A DNA stretch of 64,000 nt from Verrucomicrobiota bacterium. Its GTDB lineage: Bacteria; Verrucomicrobiota; Verrucomicrobiia; Verrucomicrobiales; DEV007. The translations under genes were made by a program, and so were the position numbers. This document shows, in pieces, positions 8,143 through 17,342 of this stretch. Position 1 is the first letter of the stretch. Each line of letters begins with the position of its first letter. The stretch spans positions 1 to 64,000 of the forward strand of contig CAUJIH010000106.1 of assembly GCA_963205275.1 (NCBI GenBank). Reading direction: 5' to 3'. A model generated the notes under the pieces. It saw nothing but the letters and a program-made list of their open reading frames with translations, was not told the DNA's origin and searched no databases.

Positions 8143-9668
8143 ACATGTCATCTTTATTCGACTGGCTACTGCAAACGAGTGCGGAGGCATCCGTGCTCAT
8201 CTGCGCCCTGCTACTGTTGCGTCGAATTTTGGGAAAGCGTTTGCCTCCCGGCTGGCGGATCGCGTTGTGGATGGTGATCATCGGGAAATTGATACTGCCT
8301 GTATCGTTCTCATTTATGCCCGGGCTTGGTTCATTCTGGAAGAGCAAAACTCAAAGCGATTCAGCAGTCGTCGAATTCATCGACATGGGACCTGCAGATG
8401 AGATTGCTCCTAGGACGAGTCCTTCCGTGCTCACTCCCTCTATGGCATGGAGTATGCATGAGATTCTCACATTCATCTGGCTCGCTGGCATAGTGATGAC
8501 GCTGATGGTGACGCTGGTGCGTGATGCAGCCTTCCGACGTAAGCTTCGTGCAATGCGTGCATCAAATGACGCTGCACTTGATCGAATGATCAGCGAGATT
8601 TCGAATGAACTCGGACTTCGCCGAGTGCCGCAGGTCCGGATTACAGAGGCTGACACCGTGCCTGCAGTGAGCGGATTACTCCATTCAATCTTGATTCTCC
8701 CACGCAACTGGCGCGATCTGTTGCAGGGAGATTCGATGATCCTTGTGCTGCGGCACGAGCTTTCTCATCTGAAGCATCACGATCTCTGGTGGAACTGGGC
8801 GACGCTGTTGGTGAATGCCGTGCATTGGTTCAACCCTCTGGTCTGGCTTGCTGCCGCCGAGTTTCGTGAGGATCGCGAGTTGCGATGCGATGCGACGGCG
8901 CTCGACACATGCTCGCCGCAGCAGCGTATGGAATATGGACGCGCGCTTCTCTACTTTCAGGAACACTTCTCCGCACCCGCTGCCATGACAGGGCTGGCTC
9001 CGTTCGTGCGCAACCATTCTGCCCTGCATCAACGCATACTCATGATTACCCAGCCTACAATCACTCGCCCTTGGCTCCACTCAGTCATCGCCTTGTCTCT
9101 CGGCCTTCTCGTTTGCGCCGCTTTCGGTGCTGATCGCCCGGAAGATGACAAAGATGCCAACCGATCCCGCGACGGGGAACACTCTCGCACTGGTCCTCGC
9201 GATGGAGAACGTCCTCGCACTGGTCCTCGCGATGAGGAACATCCTCGCACTGGTCCTCGCGATGGGGAACGTCCTCGCACTGGTCCTCGCGATGGGGAAC
9301 GCCCCCGCACGGGTCCTCGTGATGAGGAACGTCCTCGCACTGGTCCTCGCGATGAGGAAAAGCCTCGTGCGAACCGTCAGAAAGATGGAGAACGCACGTC
9401 GGACACCCCGGCTCATGCGGACTCGCTAGTGCTTCGAGTAGTTGATGGTGGCGAGAACGTAATCGTTGGTGACGAAAAAGTGCCGATGAATCGTTTGCGT
9501 CATCATCTCAGCCAGACGCTTCCTAATTATGCAGGAGCACGCGTGACCGTCGAGGCGGACGACGATATTCCATTCAAGACGGTGGGCCAAGTGCTCGATG
9601 CAGCCCGCGACAATGGCGCGAAAGGTGCGCAGATTCAAAGCACACCCGAAACCAAAGGTAAAGACTAA
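8139..9668 (+). CDS. blaR1: BlaR1/MecR1-type M56 peptidase with repeat linker and ExbD-like C-terminal domain
   Basis: This 509-residue membrane sensor-protease partners BlaI. Predicted membrane segments lie near residues 7-27, 35-57, 104-128 and 310-332. The M56 zinc site is HELSH (His206, Glu207, His210), with a downstream acidic motif (EFREDREL) likely giving the third ligand. No penicillin-binding sensor domain follows the last membrane segment, unlike classical BlaR1. Instead there is a repetitive charged linker (about residues 340-415, unit RTGPRDGERP) and then about 75 residues resembling the periplasmic domain of ExbD/TolR: VTVEADDDIPFKTVGQVLDAA matches the pattern found there. The ExbD resemblance is my pattern recognition. 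The stimulus sensed is therefore probably not a beta-lactam. Confidence 0.88.
   Translation: MNMSSLFDWLLQTSAEASVLICALLLLRRILGKRLPPGWRIALWMVIIGKLILPVSFSFMPGLGSFWKSKTQSDSAVVEFIDMGPADEIAPRTSPSVLTPSMAWSMHEILTFIWLAGIVMTLMVTLVRDAAFRRKLRAMRASNDAALDRMISEISNELGLRRVPQVRITEADTVPAVSGLLHSILILPRNWRDLLQGDSMILVLRHELSHLKHHDLWWNWATLLVNAVHWFNPLVWLAAAEFREDRELRCDATALDTCSPQQRMEYGRALLYFQEHFSAPAAMTGLAPFVRNHSALHQRILMITQPTITRPWLHSVIALSLGLLVCAAFGADRPEDDKDANRSRDGEHSRTGPRDGERPRTGPRDEEHPRTGPRDGERPRTGPRDGERPRTGPRDEERPRTGPRDEEKPRANRQKDGERTSDTPAHADSLVLRVVDGGENVIVGDEKVPMNRLRHHLSQTLPNYAGARVTVEADDDIPFKTVGQVLDAARDNGAKGAQIQSTPETKGKD
9171..9380 (+). repeat. 30-bp in-frame tandem repeat (about 7 copies)
   Basis: Units begin at 9171, 9201, 9231, 9261, 9291, 9321 and 9351, the last being degenerate. 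Each encodes ten residues of the type DGERPRTGPR, with D/E-rich and R/P-rich halves. Adjacent copies differ by one to a few bases, mainly GATGGGGAAC versus GATGAGGAAC. The period is a multiple of three, so several frames on both strands stay open here; those extra frames are artefacts. Confidence 0.95.
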
Positions 9669-9684
9669 AGCTCACAGGTAGCGA

Positions 9685-12180
9685 TCAACTCTCAGCCTCT
9701 TCACTGAGGAGGAAATGGAGTTCCTTCAGCCCGTCAGGAACTTGAAACAGATGATCCTGCTTCTGCAGATTGCTTTCACTGACGAGAAAATGCTCCGGTA
9801 GCCGTACCAACGGAGGCAGAACGCCCGCACCCGAGGCTCGCAAGGTCACACGACAGTGCTCGCGATCCGTCATTTGCGCCTCCAGAGAAACGCTGCCGAG
9901 TGGAGTATGCAGATTCCGAAGAAGCGTTGTCCCATTTTCCACCAACCACAGCCAAGGAACACCTCCGAGTAGAGTCACCATTCCGTCATGCTCGAAATAC
10001 AGACTGTTCAACATCATTTCGAGAATGCGACCATTTCCGCTACCGTTCGGCTGCCAAGGGACGAAGGCGGGATTGCTCTTGGCGAAGCGCTCCTGCACTT
10101 GGTGCGCATCCTGCGTGATTCCATAGCGCAGATTGACACGATTCGCGGCGAAGGCCTTCTTCCACTCGCCTCGACGCAGCCAAGCGTGATGCCAAGGCAA
10201 TTCACCGGTCCCGATGTAGGCGATTTCGCGATCCATTTTACCGACGAAAAAGCCGTCCATGAGATTCTTCTCTACATATTCTTCATATCGGCAAAAGCGC
10301 TCGGATCGAACATCAAGCAACCCCGTATAGGCGAGGATCATCGCTCCGCAGATGCGCTCGAAGCCAGGTTGGATCTTTGTCTCGCGACCCGTGAGAATCT
10401 TTCGCTCGATGTAGCCGTCAGGGCGTGTCATCCCTTCAATTGCTCGCGTTAGATCGGCTCGATAGCTCTCTAGTTCTTTTCGAAACTCTTCTGCACGCTC
10501 ATGCTGCATTCGCTCGAGCAAAGCAACGGCTTTCTCCATTCCGAAAAATGTGAATGAGTCTGTGATGGAGACGATATACCCGATGTCTCCATCTGTGGCA
10601 CATCCGAAGGGCATTAACCCGTAGTACAACGGGCGCGATCCGTCGGCATTCAGCTTTCGCGTCGCCCGCAATTCGCCGACGATCCAGCCCAGAGCTTTGA
10701 GGATCTTGGGCAGATACTCACTCAGAAATTTCTCGTCCTTTGTATACAAATAATAATCGGAGGCCAGAGCAAGAGCCGATCCTGTGGTATTTAGCCACTT
10801 CGGTCCGGTCGTCCCCACGGCTCCAGCAGTGCTGGTCAGTTCACCTTCTGGTGGATTCCCAGAATCCTGCAGGCTAAAAATAAAATCTAGCGAGCGACGC
10901 ACGACCTCGAACTGCCCGAGTCTCAGCATAGGCATGAGCATGTACATCGCCTCCCAGACCCATACGAAGTGTCTCTCTGAACTTCCGCCCTGCGTAGGCA
11001 TCAGGCTCTTCTCACGAGGAAATTGCACGCAGAGCTGGAGTGTGGAAAGCTGAAGTGCTGTAAAAATCTGATCCCATTCCTCGACGGGAAACAGCAATTG
11101 CGTATGCTTCTCCGTGAACTGCGACTGAAAGTGCGTCAGCGCTGCCACTCGATCTTCCGCAGACATAGCCTTCATGAGATGCTGCCTATCCGCATCCGTC
11201 GCCCCTTCCATGTCGGTAAGCACCGCGATTCGGAGCTGCTTCTTCTCTCCCTGCTTCATCGAAGCGGAAAAATGGAGTACGTCCTGAACGTGGTCCAGCC
11301 TCATGCAGGGAGCCACATGATGGGGGCGTCCACGCAAGGGCTTTCCTCCAAATTCCTTCTTCTCCTCCCATTCCAATTTCCAATCGACTGCCTCGACTTT
11401 GCCGATCAGCGCAGAATCGCGATAGATCGCGTTTTCCCGAAGTTGAACTCCTTCGCACGGAAGCCACTTCGAAGCATCCCAGTAAAAAGGCTGGTAGTGA
11501 TATTCGAACAGATCCGACTCCTTCTGAAAGTTGACCTTCGCTCTCACATGCGCCTCCTGGGCTCCATTGCCTTCGTTCGTCACGGTGACGACGATCCAGA
11601 GTATGCTTTGCCTCTCACCGGCAGCACGGCAGAAATAGTCGAATTCATACACCAGCCCATTACTAAAATAGCGAGCACGAGCCAGCGGATACTTCCCCTC
11701 CTCCAAGGATAGATGGGAAGCACGCATCTCGGGCACGATCGGAGGATTCTCCAGAGCGAACTGAACGATGAAAGTCTCGATTTCTCGTGCCGCGAGTACG
11801 GCAGGCCGGTCCTTGGTGGAGAGTTTCGGAAGCACCCGACGACGACAGACGTTCAGCGCCGAATCAAGGTGAATGAAATCCGGATTACCGACGGGCTGGA
11901 TGGGCAAATGCTCCGTCAAAGGCGGGATAAAGGATTCGCCCTTGTCGCTGAGGATCTGGATCCACGAATCGTGACCGATCTCGGCATAAGTCGTCGCTCT
12001 TCGATGCGCCGCAGCTGGCGAGGAGGCTGACAGCGCAGAGGCTGCGGGCGCTGCCTGCTTCGACTCTTCCGCAGAGAGCACTACCGGGACCGCACTCGCA
12101 CTCATCGCAGTGGCGGAGAGAAAATTCCGACGGGAAAGGCGACGGTTCGGAGAGCAAGTGGGATCAGTGGAATCGTTCAT
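9685..12180 (-). CDS. Tat-exported (alpha/alpha)6-barrel glycosidase-like protein
   Basis: This 831-residue protein has a classic twin-arginine signal (LSRRNFLSATA at about residues 15-25, then a hydrophobic stretch to VVLSAEES). Residues 60-340 are beta-rich and likely form the N-terminal sandwich that accompanies six-hairpin glycosidases. Residues 350-760 are helical, with the expected aromatic and acidic motifs (FVWVWEAMYMLMPML, DGDIGYIVSITDS, YIERKI). A short beta-rich tail follows. The arrangement resembles GH families with an (alpha/alpha)6 toroid such as GH63, GH78 or GH95; I cannot choose among them. The gene is divergent from the sialidase-like gene, and the 190-base region 12181-12370 should carry both promoters. 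Confidence 0.75.
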   Translation of the reverse strand: MNDSTDPTCSPNRRLSRRNFLSATAMSASAVPVVLSAEESKQAAPAASALSASSPAAAHRRATTYAEIGHDSWIQILSDKGESFIPPLTEHLPIQPVGNPDFIHLDSALNVCRRRVLPKLSTKDRPAVLAAREIETFIVQFALENPPIVPEMRASHLSLEEGKYPLARARYFSNGLVYEFDYFCRAAGERQSILWIVVTVTNEGNGAQEAHVRAKVNFQKESDLFEYHYQPFYWDASKWLPCEGVQLRENAIYRDSALIGKVEAVDWKLEWEEKKEFGGKPLRGRPHHVAPCMRLDHVQDVLHFSASMKQGEKKQLRIAVLTDMEGATDADRQHLMKAMSAEDRVAALTHFQSQFTEKHTQLLFPVEEWDQIFTALQLSTLQLCVQFPREKSLMPTQGGSSERHFVWVWEAMYMLMPMLRLGQFEVVRRSLDFIFSLQDSGNPPEGELTSTAGAVGTTGPKWLNTTGSALALASDYYLYTKDEKFLSEYLPKILKALGWIVGELRATRKLNADGSRPLYYGLMPFGCATDGDIGYIVSITDSFTFFGMEKAVALLERMQHERAEEFRKELESYRADLTRAIEGMTRPDGYIERKILTGRETKIQPGFERICGAMILAYTGLLDVRSERFCRYEEYVEKNLMDGFFVGKMDREIAYIGTGELPWHHAWLRRGEWKKAFAANRVNLRYGITQDAHQVQERFAKSNPAFVPWQPNGSGNGRILEMMLNSLYFEHDGMVTLLGGVPWLWLVENGTTLLRNLHTPLGSVSLEAQMTDREHCRVTLRASGAGVLPPLVRLPEHFLVSESNLQKQDHLFQVPDGLKELHFLLSEEAES

Positions 12181-12370
12181 GAGAATCTCAACGGAAAGCT
12201 TTTATGATGAAGAGTAATTTGAGACAATCAAAAACGTATCTAGTTCCTTGTGCACTACTGAAAGTTAAGCCATGATCCCCACGATAGCGTTTGCATTCCG
12301 AGCCACTTGCTCATCCGGAAAAGTTTCGCTTTCAGAATAGCCCATTCATACCAAGTCCGTTCATACCGCT

Positions 12371-13549
12371 ATGACTCTGTATCCCCTGCCTGTCGCACTT
12401 TTCCTGATCGCTCTCAACTTTTCCTCGGAAGCATGGGCCGTAGATTGGGAGAAGCAAGCGGCGGAAGATGCCAAACAGGATCGCACCAGTATCGCCTACG
12501 ACGGAGAATCGCCGAACAAACTGGTCTGCGACACGACCCTGCGCCAGCTACCGGATGGCTCCTGGACCCTACTGATGCTCGCCGGAGATGACTTTGAACC
12601 CTCACCGAAAAATTACATCGGCCTGACGCGCAGCACTGATCAGGGAAAGACCTGGTCAGCTCTGGAACCGCTCCATCTCGGATTCGCTCGCGAGGGGAAA
12701 ACCAGTGGTCAGTGTCCCACAGAGCTGATGGTGTCTGGCAAGCGCAGCACCGTGTTCTTCTCCACGCATTCGCAGACTTGGGGGCGAGACTGGAAATCCT
12801 GGATGGCTTTCAGCGACGACGCCTGTCGTACCTGGAGCGATCCTCAGCCAGTTCCTGGACGGCTGGCTGACTTCACCTTTATCCGCAATCACATCGTAAC
12901 CACCGACGGACGAATCCTAATACCGTTTCAACATTACCTCGGCCCTCCGGCGGGAACACCACCACCTCCACCCGAGGAGAAGCCGTGGCATAAGTCACTG
13001 GCCCACTATGTCAGCAATCCTCGCAATGGGGTGCTGATGAGCAATGACGGCGGCAAGACCTGGACTGAGCACGGCGACATCCGTATCACTGATAACGACC
13101 GCTATCACGGATGGGCGGAAAACAACATCGTCGAACTCAGCGATGGCCATATCGCCATGATGATCCGAGCAGATCGACTCGGCGGCGTTCTCTACTATGC
13201 CGAATCAGAGGACGGTGGTAGAACTTGGCCGGAGTTCGCCCATAAAACAGACATCCCGAATCCTGGATCGAAAGCAACCCTGTACCCTCTCGGAGGTGAC
13301 AGGGTTGCAATTCTACACAATCCGAATCCGAAACATCGCAGTCCCCTCGCCCTCTGGATCAGCTTCGATGGCATGAAGACCTGGCCCTATCGCCGCGTCC
13401 TAGTCCCCGAATCTTCTGACGGCCCCAAAGGTCACCTGAATTACCCCGACGGCTTCGTTAGTGGTGATAGGCAGTGGTTGCATTTCGCCTTTGACGACAA
13501 TCGCCACCGTGCTGTCTATTATGGGGCGAAACTACCTCCCCTGCCATGA
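12371..13549 (+). CDS. Secreted BNR-repeat sialidase-like protein
   Basis: This 392-residue protein has a signal peptide (ending near SEAWAVD). It has four Asp-box blades of the SxDxGxTW type: [24 protein letters not shown] and the weaker SFDGMKTW. These define a six-bladed propeller of the exo-alpha-sialidase/GH33-like superfamily. Many environmental relatives with this architecture are not proven sialidases, so substrate is open. The stop codon overlaps an ATG (ATGA) opening the following frame, although the better start of the next gene is 72 bases further on. The two genes are probably cotranscribed. Confidence 0.85.
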   Translation: MTLYPLPVALFLIALNFSSEAWAVDWEKQAAEDAKQDRTSIAYDGESPNKLVCDTTLRQLPDGSWTLLMLAGDDFEPSPKNYIGLTRSTDQGKTWSALEPLHLGFAREGKTSGQCPTELMVSGKRSTVFFSTHSQTWGRDWKSWMAFSDDACRTWSDPQPVPGRLADFTFIRNHIVTTDGRILIPFQHYLGPPAGTPPPPPEEKPWHKSLAHYVSNPRNGVLMSNDGGKTWTEHGDIRITDNDRYHGWAENNIVELSDGHIAMMIRADRLGGVLYYAESEDGGRTWPEFAHKTDIPNPGSKATLYPLGGDRVAILHNPNPKHRSPLALWISFDGMKTWPYRRVLVPESSDGPKGHLNYPDGFVSGDRQWLHFAFDDNRHRAVYYGAKLPPLP

Positions 13550-13617
13550 AGGCAAACTCCTTTATGCTTTTCGTACATTCCTCGTTCATTTGGAGTTCCG
13601 AATTACGCTTCCCTACG

Positions 13618-14991
13618 ATGAAAAAGTTGCTTTACTTCCTTCTTCTCGTCTCTCTTTGGATCATCAGCGATCGCGTTTTTTTGAGTTCTGCTTCGGCACA
13701 AACTACTTCTACGCAGACCCCGGTCCCCAATCGATGGCGCGGGGCGCTGGCAGACTATGACTCTGAGCCACGCCTGCCGAATGGCCGTGTCGATGTGGAG
13801 ACCCTCGTCGCTCGACTCAAGGAACTCGGCATCTCCACCTACTACTACCTCGTCTGGCATGCAGCGACCGACTGGGACGATCTGAAGCTCTTTCTTCCAA
13901 AAGCCGCCGAGGCTGGTCTGGATGTGTGGGTGTATCTGGTACCTCCGTCCGAAAGCAAACCGATCGCAAAACTGAGCTCCGAACCCTTCGGCATGGACTA
14001 TCAGCGCTGGGCAGAAGAAATCGCAAAATTGTCACTTGAACACAAGAACCTAACAGGCTGGGTGATCGACGACTTTTACGCCAATTACAAATTCTACACT
14101 CCGGATTATGTGCGTGAGATGCAGGCCAAGGCAAAGATGATCAACCCAAAGCTCCGCTTCTATCCACTGATGTATTTCCGGGAGATTAAACGCGACTTTA
14201 TAGAGCAATATCGCGAGGTGATCGATGGAGTCGTCGTAGCGTATCCCGAGGATCGTGAGGAAATTGATTCGGCTTGGGGATTGTTGAACGACGCACTGCT
14301 CACTCAGCCGGGAGAGATCAGCTACCCCTGGGGTCAGCCTTCGAAAGCCGGAGACTTTCTCATGGCCAGTCAGCAGGTAAAAGTCGGGTCTGGGGATAAA
14401 CTCGTGATTCACTTTCAAGAGAAAGACGATTTCACAGCACCCACGATGGGCTATCATTTCAAACAGCTCCTAGTGAACGATGAGGTCGCATGGGAGGAAG
14501 ACATCGGTGGCGGAGAAAAGGGAGCGAAGGAAGTCACAGTGGACCTCACTTCGCTCGTGAAAGGAAAGAGCGAAATCACACTAGCCTTCCGAATTCTCGA
14601 CAAGAAAGGAGTCAGTAACTTTGGGTTTCGTTGGCAGGTGCGTAATCTGCGTACCGAAGGACTAACGCTCGCCGCAGACATTTCTGAGCCAGTAAAATGG
14701 CAAGTCACTCAGAAAGGGGCCTTCGAGACTGGCTTCGGACCAGCGACGAAGAAACCTGCCCACAGTTTCCATATACCTTTCATCGTGATGACATCCGGAC
14801 AAGCGAGTGAGTTCTTAATGCGACACGGTACCCCCGCCTCTCCGGAACGGATGGCGGAATGGGTGAGCATGTGCCTCGACGCCTGGCGTGACGGCAAGTG
14901 CGATGGGGTAGTTACCTACTGCCTCGACAAGCGCCCCGGCAGTCGCGTGTTCGATCTCTCACGGGATTTATTTCGCGGAGCGGCGAAGTGA
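13618..14991 (+). CDS. Secreted TIM-barrel-like protein of unknown function
   Basis: From the ATG at 13618 the 457-residue product begins with a strong signal peptide (MKKLLYFLLLVSLWIISD, cleavage after SSASAQ). The same frame is open from 13546 with an ATGA overlap to the previous gene, but that would bury the signal. Residues 30-230 look like part of a TIM barrel (DYDSEPRLPNGRVD, ISTYYYLVWHA, LTGWVIDDFYAN). Residues 235-360 form a beta-sandwich-like insert (VKVGSGDKLVIHF, KSEITLAFRI). The chain then returns to a barrel-like C-terminus (MSMCLDAWRDGKCDGVVTY in pattern). I do not recognise a family. Its neighbour is a sialidase-like protein, so glycan processing is a reasonable guess. Confidence 0.65.
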   Translation: MKKLLYFLLLVSLWIISDRVFLSSASAQTTSTQTPVPNRWRGALADYDSEPRLPNGRVDVETLVARLKELGISTYYYLVWHAATDWDDLKLFLPKAAEAGLDVWVYLVPPSESKPIAKLSSEPFGMDYQRWAEEIAKLSLEHKNLTGWVIDDFYANYKFYTPDYVREMQAKAKMINPKLRFYPLMYFREIKRDFIEQYREVIDGVVVAYPEDREEIDSAWGLLNDALLTQPGEISYPWGQPSKAGDFLMASQQVKVGSGDKLVIHFQEKDDFTAPTMGYHFKQLLVNDEVAWEEDIGGGEKGAKEVTVDLTSLVKGKSEITLAFRILDKKGVSNFGFRWQVRNLRTEGLTLAADISEPVKWQVTQKGAFETGFGPATKKPAHSFHIPFIVMTSGQASEFLMRHGTPASPERMAEWVSMCLDAWRDGKCDGVVTYCLDKRPGSRVFDLSRDLFRGAAK

Positions 14992-15073
14992 ATGTGAGGG
15001 AGTGAGTTGGTCGTCGAAATTGACATAGAAATTTCCTGGACCATTGGAATTGTCCGCCATTCCCTCCCACTTC

Positions 15074-16564
15074 TCACTCGAATAGAGCTCGTACGGCAGG
15101 CTTTGTCACTTTGCCCATCGCGTTACGCGGGAGTGCGGATACGATGCGAAGACTCTGGGGAATTTTATAGGGAGAAAGTCGTTCTCGACACCAATCTCGA
15201 AGGTGAGAAAGTTCTAACGTGGACTCCGATTTCAGAACAGCGACGGCTGTGACCGCCTCGCCCCAGGTATCATCGGGCAGACCGATCACGGCGACCTCTG
15301 TGATCAGAGGATGCTCCAGCAGTACGGACTCTATCTCGAGTGCGCCCAGCTTGTAGCCACCGCTCTTAATGATATCCACGCTCTGACGACCAAGGATGCG
15401 GTAGTATCCGCGCTCACGCACCGCCATATCTCCTGTGCGAAACCACCCGTTCTCGAAAGCGTCGGCGGTAGCCTGTGGTCGATTCCAGTATTCGGAGAAA
15501 ACCCCGGGACCACGTACCTGAATTTCCCCTGCTTCGTCTTCACTGGTGATGAGTTGACCATTCTCCGACTTCAGCCGGACTTCCATTCTTGGCAGCGGCA
15601 GCCCGACGGCTCCCGGACGGCGCTCGCCCCGATAGGGGTTCGAAATCGCCATACCGATCTCGGTCATGCCATAGCGTTCGAGCAATCGTTGCCCTGTGAG
15701 AGCAGTCCACTGCTCGTGAACCGTGGCAGGGAGGGCTGCACTGCCGGAGACCATGAGTCGCATTTTGCGAAAGCCTTCAGTGATGGCAGCGCGATCGTCA
15801 GAACTCGCTGCTCCCAGCACCTGAATGAGCTTCACATAGATCGTAGGAACTGCCATGAAAAGCGTCCAAGCATCGGACCGAACACGCTCTAGGATGGCAT
15901 CGGTATCAAAACGTGGGTAGGCCTCGATCATCGCTCCACTCCATAGAGCACAGGCGGTGATATTGATGATGCCGTGAATGTGATGCAGTGGCAGGAAAGA
16001 GGGGATCCTGTCCTCATGACTCCACTCCCAAGCCTGAACCAGACTCTCGATCTGCACCTGAATGTTTGCATGGGTAGTGACGACTCCCTTCGGTTTGCTC
16101 GTAGTGCCACTCGTATAGAGAATCATCGCACGTCGGGAAGGATCGATTTCCGGAAGCGAATCGAAGTCGACATTACCGATATCGTCCAATCTCAGCAGAC
16201 GCAGACGCAGTTTTTCACACAGGGAGGCGATTCGGGGAGCATTCGTGGCATCGGCGATCACGGCACTCACCTGCGAATCGACCAAAGCGTATTCCCATTC
16301 CGCTTCCGTCGCAGACAGGCAGATCGGAACTTTGATTCCACCGGCCCGCCAAATCGCCCATTGCGCAGCAGTGTACTCGCAACCTGGAGTAACCAGCACC
16401 GCGACTCGTGCCTCGTTCAGGTCATCCGTCTCTCGGAGTAGATCTGCGGCGATCCCAGCAGAGCGCTCCAGAAGATCTCGATATCGATAAGTCCCCTCAG
16501 ATGAGTGGAAGGCAATGCGATCCTGAAAAGAACGAGCACGACCAAGAAAAGGTAGTTCAGACAT
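15074..16564 (-). CDS. matB: Malonyl-CoA synthetase (MatB/ACSF3-like acyl-CoA ligase)
   Basis: This 496-residue ANL-superfamily ligase is predicted to convert malonate, ATP and CoA into malonyl-CoA. ANL motifs are complete: the P-loop LYTSGTTSKPKGV, YGMTEIGM, the hinge region GWFRTGDM then DIIKSGGYKLGALEIE, and the catalytic lysine in PRNAMGKV. LPLHHIHGI is characteristic of the MatB/ACSF3 branch. The ATG at 16564 is preferred; a TTG at 16585 would overlap madM. The gene follows madM after 13 bases and madL precedes that, so substrate identity is supported by context: uptake by MadLM, then activation. No malonyl-CoA or malonate decarboxylase gene is nearby. The general ligase call is certain; malonate specificity is strong inference. 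Confidence 0.87.
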   Translation of the reverse strand: MSELPFLGRARSFQDRIAFHSSEGTYRYRDLLERSAGIAADLLRETDDLNEARVAVLVTPGCEYTAAQWAIWRAGGIKVPICLSATEAEWEYALVDSQVSAVIADATNAPRIASLCEKLRLRLLRLDDIGNVDFDSLPEIDPSRRAMILYTSGTTSKPKGVVTTHANIQVQIESLVQAWEWSHEDRIPSFLPLHHIHGIINITACALWSGAMIEAYPRFDTDAILERVRSDAWTLFMAVPTIYVKLIQVLGAASSDDRAAITEGFRKMRLMVSGSAALPATVHEQWTALTGQRLLERYGMTEIGMAISNPYRGERRPGAVGLPLPRMEVRLKSENGQLITSEDEAGEIQVRGPGVFSEYWNRPQATADAFENGWFRTGDMAVRERGYYRILGRQSVDIIKSGGYKLGALEIESVLLEHPLITEVAVIGLPDDTWGEAVTAVAVLKSESTLELSHLRDWCRERLSPYKIPQSLRIVSALPRNAMGKVTKPAVRALFE

Positions 16565-16577
16565 GAAAAAATTCCGA

Positions 16578-17339
16578 TTAGACAATGGCTTTCACCGCGA
16601 AATAGAGGATGGAAGGTCCACACAAACACCCCAGTCCAGTGTGGAAGGTGGCGACCAGCGCTCCATAAGGAACCAATCGACGGTCGGTAGCCGCCAGTCC
16701 GGCACTAACTCCGCTGACAGTACCGGCGAGTCCACCGAACACCATCGCGGAGCGCGGGGTACTCAGACGGAGGAAACGTGCAGCAACAGGGGTCGCGACC
16801 ATCACGAGGATGGCCTTCACCACACCGATGGCGATGCTCAGAGCCAGAATCTCCGACTCGGCTCCGATGGCGGTACCCGTTACGGGTCCGACAATGTAGG
16901 TGATCGCACCCGCTCCCAGAGTGGTCAAACTGACCGCATCGCGGTAACCGAAACTCCACGCGACCATGACGCCGACGATGAAAGGCAGTACCGTCCCCAG
17001 CACGAGGGCGATTCCCCCTACCCACCCAGCTCGCTTTGCCTCCTCCGGATGCACTTCAAAGGCCGTGGCGACGATGGCGAAATCTCGTAGCATGTTTCCT
17101 CCCATCAGTCCGACTCCGCTAAAAAAAGCGAGATCAGCGAGTCCTTTGGAGCCACCAGTATAGCGCCCTCCGACGTAGGCCAATGCCAGCCCGATCAGGA
17201 TCGCGATGGCCGATCCCTGAATGCGCCCGCAAGTTAGCTTTCGCGAGAGGAATCCAGACAAGAGGATCACCAACCCCACGACTGCAAAGCCAGTGACGAG
17301 ACCGTTGCTCTCTGCTGCTCTTTCGATGATCTCCCACAT
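16578..17339 (-). CDS. madM: Malonate transporter subunit MadM
   Basis: This 253-residue integral membrane protein is the large subunit of the two-component MadL/MadM sodium-dependent malonate carrier known from Malonomonas. Family patterns are unmistakable: NGLVTGFAVVG near the N-terminus, a GSAIAILIGLALAYVGG helix, LRDFAIVATAFEV, GAGAITYIVGPVTG and the C-terminal LVPYGALVATFHTGLGCL. Full length for the family. About eight hydrophobic segments are visible. It starts 3 bases after the madL stop and is followed by the malonyl-CoA synthetase gene. Confidence 0.95.
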   Translation of the reverse strand: MWEIIERAAESNGLVTGFAVVGLVILLSGFLSRKLTCGRIQGSAIAILIGLALAYVGGRYTGGSKGLADLAFFSGVGLMGGNMLRDFAIVATAFEVHPEEAKRAGWVGGIALVLGTVLPFIVGVMVAWSFGYRDAVSLTTLGAGAITYIVGPVTGTAIGAESEILALSIAIGVVKAILVMVATPVAARFLRLSTPRSAMVFGGLAGTVSGVSAGLAATDRRLVPYGALVATFHTGLGCLCGPSILYFAVKAIV

Positions 17340-17342
17340 GAC

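Noticed and set aside
9171-9380. 30-bp repeats resembling a CRISPR array
   Set aside because: Units are contiguous with no spacers, are multiples of three and lie in frame inside the sensor-protease gene, so they are a coding minisatellite.
9029-9429. Several open frames on both strands over the repeat
   Set aside because: They arise because a repeat period divisible by three keeps every frame without a stop open. They have low-complexity products and no independent start signal.
5596-9668. The beta-lactamase-like gene and BlaI/BlaR1 as an antibiotic-resistance locus
   Set aside because: The hydrolase has HTG rather than KTG and an esterase-like context. It has no BlaI operator upstream, and the sensor lacks a penicillin-binding domain.
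11023-11712. A 229-codon plus-strand open frame within the Tat-exported glycosidase
   Set aside because: Antisense shadow with Arg/His/Leu-rich composition and no family pattern.
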